64,000 nt of DNA, taken from positions 50,550 through 114,549 of the forward strand of contig CANQHG010000002.1 of the NCBI GenBank assembly GCA_947623655.1, written 5' to 3'. The translations under genes and the position numbers were made by a program. Numbering within the stretch: position 1 is the stretch's first letter; each line of letters begins with the position of its first letter. The DNA comes from an uncultured Clostridia bacterium. Lineage in GTDB: Bacteria; Bacillota; Clostridia; Christensenellales; Borkfalkiaceae. The notes under the pieces were generated by a model, which searched no databases, had not been told where the DNA came from, and worked only from the letters and a program-made list of their open reading frames with translations. This document shows, in pieces, positions 7,765 to 15,903 of the stretch.

Positions 7765-10700
7765 TTATTCCTGATCGGAAGGAGCGTCTGTTACGGTGAC
7801 TGTGATGACGTTGTTGTCGTCGATCGTGACCGTGAACGTACGGCCCGAACTCAGCGTCAGCGTAAATGTCTTTGCAGCCTCATCGTATACGATTTCATCT
7901 TCCGTGAACAGATAGGTGCCTGTGCCGTTATAGAGAAGAACGATCTTATGGTCGGCGCTGTATTCGATAAACGCTTTCCCGTCCGCGTCGTAGGCGACGG
8001 ACAGTTCGGCCTTTGTAACGGTCGCAGACTCGTAAGGCATGATCGTGTTCGAATCCTCTTCCCCTTCGACGATCTCGGGCGTCTTCTCCTTAAAGGTGAT
8101 GACATAGACGGTGGAAGCCGTGATCTTGTTCCCGTTGTCTTTGTCTCTCGTCCGCACAAGGTAGTAGACGGCGCCGTCGAGAACATAGCCCGTTTCGGAG
8201 GTGATCTCTTCGCCGTTCAACTTCAAAGTGAGGCTCCAGAACCCGCCGATGGAGATGTTGCGGTTTTCCGTCATGAGGACGCGTTCCGCTGTAACGGTGT
8301 AACCGTCCGCGGTCGTAAGCTCCTGCACGCGGGAGAACGCATAGAGACCGTAGGCATACATCCCGAGATATTGCACATAGGTGCTGTCGACCGCAAAATT
8401 CAGACTGTAACGATAGCCGTCTTTCCCGTCGACATAGACCGTGTAGATCCTGTTCTCATACGTGTATTCCGCATTTTCAAAGTCGAGAAGTTCGCCCGTC
8501 GTATCGACGATGCCGGAGTCGGGACCGAATGTGCCATTTGCGACCGCTTTGCCCGCTTCTCCATCTTCGTCGAACGGGGTCATGAGCTGAATGACGCCGA
8601 ATGTGTTCGGAACGACATAGCCCTGCATCATGTAGTTGATCAGGAAATTGAGGTAGATGGTATCGTACAAGGTCGCCTGCGTGCGCATGGACGTGATCTC
8701 ATACGTATTTTCCACGTCGTCTTCATCGCCGAGATATTTGAGATCGATCTCGAAAACAAAGCTTGCCAATCCGTTGGGGATCACGATCTGCATCTGATAG
8801 GTCGCGTCGTCCCCATCGCCGACTTTAACGCGGGAAACCGTGCACGTATACCTGTCCTCGCCGATATACACAGAGGCGCCGGTATCGGTAAACTCCGCGC
8901 TGCCCGAAGGCGAGAATTGGAGCTGGCCGAGCGGGATCTTCTGTTCCGTTACGCTGTCTCCCTGTCCGGAGGTCACTGTGATCGGGAACTTGTTCTGCGT
9001 TGCCGTATTGCGCGTAAATGTGAGCTGGAAGCTGGAACTCTGATAGTATGTCTTGCCGTCGAACGTCTTGGTGTCTTCAAATGTTCCGAAGAACGTCTCT
9101 TCGACAAAGCCGTATTTATTCGCTTTCTCATTGGTGGGATCCTGACGGTACAGAAGCACGTTGCCCGCTTGGTCGAGGTTGTAGTAGTAACGGGTCTGGC
9201 CGTTCATGATCATGAAGCCGTAGCGTGTGAAGAGCATCGCTTGGAAGTCTTCGGTGTAATATGCCCTCTCCACGTTGTTGATCGCCTTGATCGTTCCCTT
9301 CGCTTTGTCGTAGATATAGATGCAAGCGTCAGAACCGTCGTCGTTGACGTAGTAGAGCATCGTTTCGGTGACGATGGCATAGTCGCCCGTCTCGGAGCCG
9401 CCTTCGGCGCTGTATCTCGTTGCCGTGCCGCAGTCGGAGAGAACGAGAACAGACCAATCTTTCTCGTCCACATAGCTCATGTACACTTCGCCGTAGTCGT
9501 AGTAGAATGCGTTATAGGTCGAGGAAGACATTGTGATCGTTCCGACATGACCGACGATCTCCGCACGTTCCCCATTGTTCGTGTAGCTGAGCAGGTACGA
9601 ACCGTTTGCCTGAAGCTCATAGGTGCCGTCTTTACAGATGACGACGGGATCTTCTCCCGAAATATCGGTGACGGTGAGCTTGCCGTATCCGTCGAACCCG
9701 AACGTGAGAGCGTCGATGCTCTGGTTCTTGACGTACAGATAGTTGCCGTATACGTCGTCACGCACCGTGAACGTCTTGTTTTCCTTGAGGTCGATATAGA
9801 AGAGACGGGTCGCGGTCGTGAGGACGACGACATTTTCAGAGGCAAGCTCATAGAAGCCGCTGTAGCTCTCGTCTGCGGAGACCGTGTAGGTCGCAAGGAA
9901 CGCATAGCCGTCGAGAAGGAGCTTTTCGTCGCCGTTCGTGAATTCTCCGTTGAGCGTTTCGTTGTACTTGGCAAAGTAGACATCCGAGCCGTTTACGCTC
10001 ACAAAGATAAACTTGAAGCTCATGGAGCTGTCGGTCGCGGTAAAGATGTATACGGGGGAGCCGAACGCACTTTCTTCGTCGGTCTCGGTGAAGCGGCCCT
10101 CCGTCGTCACCGTCGAGGCAGTTCCCGCGTCGTCCCTTGTCGTGACAGCGTACGTTGCGCCGCCCTTTCCGTTGAACGTAAGCGTCTGGTTGCTCGTTAT
10201 ATAGCCGTTGTCGAGAAGTTCGTTGAAGCTGCCGATGGGCAAACTCAAAACGATAAAGCTGTTAGTTTCATCGTTGAGTTCAAAGTAATAGTAATGTGCC
10301 TCGCTTTCGGCAAAGTCGTAATAGTAGAGACTTGTAATGCCGTCTTGCGACGTGGAGACGGGACCCGTATAAGTCGCGGCGCCTTCGCCCGTCGTCTTAT
10401 AGACGCCGAAGCCCTGCGTGACCGTGAGCGTGGAACCGTCCGATGCGGTATACGTCTTATCGAATTCCTGCTTCTCCTCTTCTTTCATGGTCATCGAATG
10501 CCAATACATGATGGTGTAGGCATTGTCCGACCCCATGACGGTATCGATAGAGAACGTGCAGGTCAAAAGAGACGCAATATGGAAAGGTTCGCTCGTAAAG
10601 CTCTCTTCCGTAAGGACATCTTCGGTCGTGAACGTGTATACATCCGTTTGCTCGTCCTTTGCGACGCGGCCCGTGAGGACCTTGACATAAGCGTTGGAGA

Positions 10701-12801
10701 CGTACGCATACACGGAAGCTTTGCCGACCTCGGTGTCGTTGAGGACGAAGAGCGGCGAATAGTAGACGCTCCCGTCTTTAGAATACTGCACTTCGGTGTA
10801 TTCGGATGTCACGGCAGTGAACTTGTAGGTGGTAACTTGCTCGCTCGTCCCGTCGTCGCCGATCTGCGTCTCCGTTGCCGTCGTGATGAGGAAGAGGCGC
10901 ACGGTGTTGTCTGTCGCATAGAACTGCACGAGATTGCCGAGTTCGGAAGCGTAGAGCGTGTACATACCGCTCAAGGTATTGAGACCGCTCGCGTCGGCAT
11001 AGGTCGCCGTATACATACCGTCGAGTGCAAGCGTTTCACCGGACTCGGACTCATAAACATGGTCGTAAGTCGTGGAATAGAGCAAGTAGGCGCGGGCACC
11101 CGAGATCGTTGTGAGACGGGCAATGCCTACCGGCATGCCGTAGGCGTTCATGAGCGTGATTTCATTGTCATCGCGCCTGTAGTAATAGCTCGTCGTCGAA
11201 CCGTCGGGATTGGCAAACGTAGCGTTGCCGAAGCCGTTCAGCGTGATCGCATAGACGGAGGTATAGTAAGTGAGGTGCCCTTGATAGATGACGCCGCGGG
11301 GAATGGCACCCCAGCCGTACTCCTCTTCGTCGCGGACGAGGAAATATGCGCCGCTGGAGGAACGGGAGAGTGCATACACAAAGCTCTGCCCCGCCATGGG
11401 ACCTTCGGTATATTCAACGTCGTAGAAGCCGTCGGCGTTGATGGTGTAGGTGCCCTTTGATGTGTTGTGCGGGTTTGTAGCGTCGGTGTACTCGAGGCCG
11501 TTGTAGCCGTCGAGATGGATCTTGTAGTTTTCGTCCGCGCCGACGAGGTTCTTCATGTAGGTGAACGTGAACCCGTCGCGGGCGTCGCTGTAGTAGGAGA
11601 AAGTGCCGTCGGTATACAGCTTGCCCTGCAACATGTTTACTTCTTCGCCCGACGCATCGGTGGAGAAGAAGTCGAATTCACTCGTCTCGGGGTCGAATGT
11701 GCCGAGGAACATTTTATCGCCGCGCAACAGATAGATCTCTTCCGCGTCTTCGGCGAAATGGAAGATGTAGTCGCTGCCGCCGAACATGTTGGAATACCCT
11801 TGCAGCCAGACGGCATAGAGCGTCATCGGTTTCTGTACCTTAAAGACCTCTGTCTCTGCCGCGCCGTTGAAGAGGCGGGAAGAAATGAAATCGGAGTTGT
11901 ATTCCGCTTTGCCATCCGCGGTCGTGCTCCAACCGATCAGACCGTATCCCCTGTAAGAGAAAGGAACGGGAAGCGTGACTTCGCTGCCGTAGAGAAAGCT
12001 GACCGTCTCGCTCTCGGTGTTTCCCTCTCCCTGCAAGTCGGGATAATTGGCATTGAGGACGAGCGCGATCTGATTTCTGTCGAAATAGCGGACAAAGGTA
12101 TTCTCGGAAGCGTTCTCGGTGAGCGTCTTCGTCATGACGGAACCGTCGTGATCGATCGCAGTGAACCCTTCGAGCGCGGGCGCCGCCGTGAATGCGGTCC
12201 CCGTGACATATTCATAGCCGATGTAATTTTCCGCCGCCTTCTCATAGCCGCTGAGGTCGAGCTTCTGGAGATAGAGCTCAACGGAATAGGCGATCTTATA
12301 GTGCGCCGTGAGCGTGACGCCCTCTTTTGTGAGCGTTGCGCCCGCCGAAAGGGGTACGCCGCCCGTCAGCCACTCGCCGAACTGATGGTCGCTGAAAGTA
12401 GGAACATACTGCTGCATAAAGTCGGAGATGTTCGTCCCCTCTTTTGCATAGAGAGTCGTCCCGGCCTCGAGCGTTCCTCCGCCGAGTTCGAGCTTGATCG
12501 CGTACATCTGCTCCCACTTTGCGTAGAAAGTCATGTCTTTTTCGGGGGTAACGGACGTCACGGGAGAACCCGAGAAGTCGGACTCAAGATACCAACCCTC
12601 GAAGCTGTATCCTTCCCATGTCGGCTCGGGAAGTTCGTATGCTTCGCCGAGCGTGACTTCGACGCTTTCGATTTCGGGTCCGCCGTTCGTATTGAAGTTC
12701 AATTTTGCCTTATCGCCGCCGCCGCACGCCGCAAACAGCATGCAGATGGCCGCAATGAGCATCATGACGCTCAACAGAAAGCCTTTCCTTGATTTTACCA
12801 T
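7765..12801 (-). CDS. Giant lipoprotein with InlB B-repeat(s) and multiple degenerate DGYGxATY-like repeats
   Basis: 1678 aa; lipobox ...ICMLFAACGGG; InlB/Flg_new-like LNFNTNGGPEIESVEVTLGEAYELPEPTWEGYSFEGWYLESDFSG; recurrent L(D/N)G(Y/F)G-type units. Confidence 0.85.
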   Translation of the reverse strand: MVKSRKGFLLSVMMLIAAICMLFAACGGGDKAKLNFNTNGGPEIESVEVTLGEAYELPEPTWEGYSFEGWYLESDFSGSPVTSVTPEKDMTFYAKWEQMYAIKLELGGGTLEAGTTLYAKEGTNISDFMQQYVPTFSDHQFGEWLTGGVPLSAGATLTKEGVTLTAHYKIAYSVELYLQKLDLSGYEKAAENYIGYEYVTGTAFTAAPALEGFTAIDHDGSVMTKTLTENASENTFVRYFDRNQIALVLNANYPDLQGEGNTESETVSFLYGSEVTLPVPFSYRGYGLIGWSTTADGKAEYNSDFISSRLFNGAAETEVFKVQKPMTLYAVWLQGYSNMFGGSDYIFHFAEDAEEIYLLRGDKMFLGTFDPETSEFDFFSTDASGEEVNMLQGKLYTDGTFSYYSDARDGFTFTYMKNLVGADENYKIHLDGYNGLEYTDATNPHNTSKGTYTINADGFYDVEYTEGPMAGQSFVYALSRSSSGAYFLVRDEEEYGWGAIPRGVIYQGHLTYYTSVYAITLNGFGNATFANPDGSTTSYYYRRDDNEITLMNAYGMPVGIARLTTISGARAYLLYSTTYDHVYESESGETLALDGMYTATYADASGLNTLSGMYTLYASELGNLVQFYATDNTVRLFLITTATETQIGDDGTSEQVTTYKFTAVTSEYTEVQYSKDGSVYYSPLFVLNDTEVGKASVYAYVSNAYVKVLTGRVAKDEQTDVYTFTTEDVLTEESFTSEPFHIASLLTCTFSIDTVMGSDNAYTIMYWHSMTMKEEEKQEFDKTYTASDGSTLTVTQGFGVYKTTGEGAATYTGPVSTSQDGITSLYYYDFAESEAHYYYFELNDETNSFIVLSLPIGSFNELLDNGYITSNQTLTFNGKGGATYAVTTRDDAGTASTVTTEGRFTETDEESAFGSPVYIFTATDSSMSFKFIFVSVNGSDVYFAKYNETLNGEFTNGDEKLLLDGYAFLATYTVSADESYSGFYELASENVVVLTTATRLFYIDLKENKTFTVRDDVYGNYLYVKNQSIDALTFGFDGYGKLTVTDISGEDPVVICKDGTYELQANGSYLLSYTNNGERAEIVGHVGTITMSSSTYNAFYYDYGEVYMSYVDEKDWSVLVLSDCGTATRYSAEGGSETGDYAIVTETMLYYVNDDGSDACIYIYDKAKGTIKAINNVERAYYTEDFQAMLFTRYGFMIMNGQTRYYYNLDQAGNVLLYRQDPTNEKANKYGFVEETFFGTFEDTKTFDGKTYYQSSSFQLTFTRNTATQNKFPITVTSGQGDSVTEQKIPLGQLQFSPSGSAEFTDTGASVYIGEDRYTCTVSRVKVGDGDDATYQMQIVIPNGLASFVFEIDLKYLGDEDDVENTYEITSMRTQATLYDTIYLNFLINYMMQGYVVPNTFGVIQLMTPFDEDGEAGKAVANGTFGPDSGIVDTTGELLDFENAEYTYENRIYTVYVDGKDGYRYSLNFAVDSTYVQYLGMYAYGLYAFSRVQELTTADGYTVTAERVLMTENRNISIGGFWSLTLKLNGEEITSETGYVLDGAVYYLVRTRDKDNGNKITASTVYVITFKEKTPEIVEGEEDSNTIMPYESATVTKAELSVAYDADGKAFIEYSADHKIVLLYNGTGTYLFTEDEIVYDEAAKTFTLTLSSGRTFTVTIDDNNVITVTVTDAPSDQE

Positions 12802-12855
12802 TGTTGTCTCCTTATCGTTTAAAAACGTTATTGCTGATTTTCCGTCCCGTACGTT

Positions 12856-15800
12856 TTATGTGTTCGCGGGATCTCCGCCGCCCTCTCCGGAAGACGGCTG
12901 TTGGGGCTGGTTGCCCGTTGCCTGGCCGAACATCTTCATGAGCATATCGAGAAGCCAATCGGCATACTCGTCTTCCCACGCTTCTTGGTCGTCGACGGGC
13001 GGCGCCACTTCCCAGACGGAGTAGACCGTTGTCCCCGCGGGCAGCGTTTCGAGCTGTGCGGCGGTGTATTCCGCCTCGGTCGCGCCCTGTTTCGTGGACC
13101 AACCCACAAAGACGTAACCCTCTCTTCCGGGACCCGCATAGCCGAAGCGGGCATGGGGATAGGTAACGTTGTCTACCGTGACGGACTCGACATATGTCCC
13201 GTCTTCGGAGAGAACGACATCCCACACGGCGGGCCGCTGTGATGAGTTCCAATAGGCGCTCCAATCGCCCACGCCGTCGCCCGTGCCGTAGATCGTGAGA
13301 CGCGGACATCCGTAGAAAGCGTTTTCGTCGATCATGTCGGGCTTCCCCTTGAAGAGAACGGTGCTGAGATTTGTACAACCCTTGAATGCGAAGACCCCGA
13401 TCGATTTCACGCTTGCGGGGATCTGTGCCTGCGCGAGTCTCTCGTTGCCGTAGAATGCGTAGTCGCCAATCGTCTGCACGCCCTCGCCGATCGTGAGCGA
13501 GGTGAGGCGCTTGCACCCGTAGAACGCATAATCGCCGATGCGCTCTATATTCGAGGGGATCGTGAGATCACGCAACCATTCGCAATAGGAGAACGTGTAA
13601 TCTTCGATTTCTTTGAGCCCCGTGCCGAGAGATACGGACTGCAAAGCCCAACAATCGCCGAAAGCGCGCTCGCCGACCGAAACAACGGAGTCGGGAATGA
13701 CGACCTCTTCGAGAAACCAATTATTGTAGAAAGCATATTTTCCGATCGTCTCAACGGTATCGCCGAGGTCGATGGACGTGAGCCCGGCCTGGCGGAATGC
13801 GCTGTCGCCGATCGAAGTGACGCGCGTGCCGTGCAAATCGAGCTCGCGGAGCTGGTCGCAACGGTAGAACGCGTCGCGCCCGATAGACTGCAACATCGTC
13901 GGGAACGTGACGGAATAGATGGATTTGCACAGATAGAACGTGTAATCCTCGATCACTCTGAGATTTCTGTTCAGATTGACGTTGGTGAGCGAAGTGCAGT
14001 AAGCGAAAGCGCCCTTGCCAATCCGCGTGATGTTGTTGAGCCCCGAGATGTTCTGGAGCGCAGTATCGGCATAGAAAGCGTAGTCGCAGATCCCCACCGT
14101 CTCAGGTTTGAGTTCGATGAGAGGATGGCTGGTCTCTTCGCCTTCGGTAACAGGGTCGATATGATAGCCGACGACCCAGTTCCCCGCATAGACAACACCG
14201 TCTTCCAGCGTGCTCTCGTCTTTCCACAGTTCCGTATCGAAGTAAGCATTTTCGCCTACGCGCGTCACCGTGTCGGGAATGAGGAGCTCTGGATTATTTT
14301 GATTGTAGTTGAGGCGGGTGCAACGGAAGAATGCGCGAGTGCCGATCTCTCTGAGGCCGCTTGCTAAGCGTACGTTGTTGAGCGTATCGCACAATGCGAA
14401 AGCGTAGCTCCCGATGCTCACGAGACTGTCGTTATATTCCGCAATGATCCTCTGGAGGGACGGCGCATGATAGAACGCCGCCGAACCGATATATTTGAGG
14501 GAAGCGGGGAAACGGATCCGTCTGAGTTTTTCGCAACTGACAAACTCCTGCACGGTGTGCATCACGGGATTTCCTTCTTCGTCGAAAACGGGGTTTCCAT
14601 CTTCGTCGACCGTCTCTTCCTCATACGACCAGATATAGCGGAAAGCCGCGTCGCCGATGCCCACGGTCCCCTCGCGGAACGAGGTCTCGTCCATGATCTC
14701 GACCGTCTTTTTAAAGTCCTCCGTCGCGTCTACGATCCAATGGTCCGCATAGACGAGGTTGTCGCCCGACTGCATCTGATCGATATACAGCTTGCTGCCG
14801 TAAAACGCTTGGAGTGCGATGGAAGTGACGCTCGAGGGTATCTTGATGTTGTCGAGGGCGGTATCCTGCACGAAGCAATACTGGCTGATGGCTGTGAGCC
14901 CTTGCGGCAACTCGACGTTGTTGAGTTGCGGACATTCCGCAAACGCGTAGGTGTCGAGGGTAAGTTCGCCGCTGAGTTCCTTGAATACAAGCTCACGGAG
15001 CAGAGCGCAGTAGTCGAAAGCCATCTGCCCGATCGAGCGGATCCCGCTGCCGAACGTCACTTTTGTGAGCGATGCCAGCTGGCGGAAGGCGCTCTTCTCG
15101 ATCGTTTCAACGGAGTCGGGTAAGGTAAGCTCTGTAAGCGAAGAGCAGTTCGTGAACGCAGATTCCCCGATGCTCAGGGTGTTTTGCCCCATTTCGACGG
15201 ACGCAAGCGCCCTGCAATAGGCAAAAGTGAAAGGTTCGATGGCCGTCACCGATTCGGGGATACGGATCTCCTTGAGATTACTGCACTGCTGGAACGCCGC
15301 GCGGCCGATGGACGTGACGGACTCGGGAATGGTGACGGACACGAGATTGGAACAGTTGTAAAAGGCACTCTTGCCGATATACTTCACGGAGTCGGGAATG
15401 ACGACGCTCGTCACTTTGGTGCTGCCGCGGAAAGCGGTGTCGCCGATTCCCGTGACGGGTTTCCCGCGGTATGTCCGCTCGATCACGACGTCGCCGCCCG
15501 CCGAGCCGGCGCTTCTGACCTCATACTCCGTATTGCCGTTTGTGGCAGTATAGAGAAGTCCCGATTCTCTGTCTTTGTGGAAAGCTACCGTGTCCGACCA
15601 AGGGGAGAAAACGTCGTTTCCCGCACCGCCGACGGAGCGGACTCTGATCTCGTAGTCCCCTTCCTCAAGTGAGGAGAGGTCGTACGACGTCCTTTGAACG
15701 ATGTTTTCCTTGCGCTCGCCGCCCGCTTCCCCGATCTCGATCCTGTAGCTGCGCGCGTTGGGCACGGCAACCCATGAGAGGACGAGTTCGTCGTTGTCGA

Positions 15801-15903
15801 GAACGGGCACGGGTGCGTCGAGAGAGGAACCGCACGCCGTCGCAAGCAGGAAGATCGAGGCAGTCAGGATCATACCGACTATAAATTTCAGTATCTTATT
15901 CAT
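12856..15903 (-). CDS. BspA-like LRR_5 lipoprotein with C-terminal InlB-type repeat
   Basis: Start at MNKILKFIVGMILTASIFLLATACGSS (lipobox LATAC); many IGxxAFxxCxxLxxVxIPxSVxxI repeats; overlaps upstream VWA gene by 8 bp; the 16023 start of the ORF track is an N-terminal over-extension. Confidence 0.9.
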   Translation of the reverse strand: MNKILKFIVGMILTASIFLLATACGSSLDAPVPVLDNDELVLSWVAVPNARSYRIEIGEAGGERKENIVQRTSYDLSSLEEGDYEIRVRSVGGAGNDVFSPWSDTVAFHKDRESGLLYTATNGNTEYEVRSAGSAGGDVVIERTYRGKPVTGIGDTAFRGSTKVTSVVIPDSVKYIGKSAFYNCSNLVSVTIPESVTSIGRAAFQQCSNLKEIRIPESVTAIEPFTFAYCRALASVEMGQNTLSIGESAFTNCSSLTELTLPDSVETIEKSAFRQLASLTKVTFGSGIRSIGQMAFDYCALLRELVFKELSGELTLDTYAFAECPQLNNVELPQGLTAISQYCFVQDTALDNIKIPSSVTSIALQAFYGSKLYIDQMQSGDNLVYADHWIVDATEDFKKTVEIMDETSFREGTVGIGDAAFRYIWSYEEETVDEDGNPVFDEEGNPVMHTVQEFVSCEKLRRIRFPASLKYIGSAAFYHAPSLQRIIAEYNDSLVSIGSYAFALCDTLNNVRLASGLREIGTRAFFRCTRLNYNQNNPELLIPDTVTRVGENAYFDTELWKDESTLEDGVVYAGNWVVGYHIDPVTEGEETSHPLIELKPETVGICDYAFYADTALQNISGLNNITRIGKGAFAYCTSLTNVNLNRNLRVIEDYTFYLCKSIYSVTFPTMLQSIGRDAFYRCDQLRELDLHGTRVTSIGDSAFRQAGLTSIDLGDTVETIGKYAFYNNWFLEEVVIPDSVVSVGERAFGDCWALQSVSLGTGLKEIEDYTFSYCEWLRDLTIPSNIERIGDYAFYGCKRLTSLTIGEGVQTIGDYAFYGNERLAQAQIPASVKSIGVFAFKGCTNLSTVLFKGKPDMIDENAFYGCPRLTIYGTGDGVGDWSAYWNSSQRPAVWDVVLSEDGTYVESVTVDNVTYPHARFGYAGPGREGYVFVGWSTKQGATEAEYTAAQLETLPAGTTVYSVWEVAPPVDDQEAWEDEYADWLLDMLMKMFGQATGNQPQQPSSGEGGGDPANT

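Noticed and set aside
6814-11460. 1548-aa + strand ORF antisense to the collagen-like gene and the 7765-12801 lipoprotein gene
   Set aside because: Low-complexity Arg/Val-rich translation mirroring the sense genes and spanning the intergenic terminator; typical shadow ORF from strong codon bias, no RBS or family motif.
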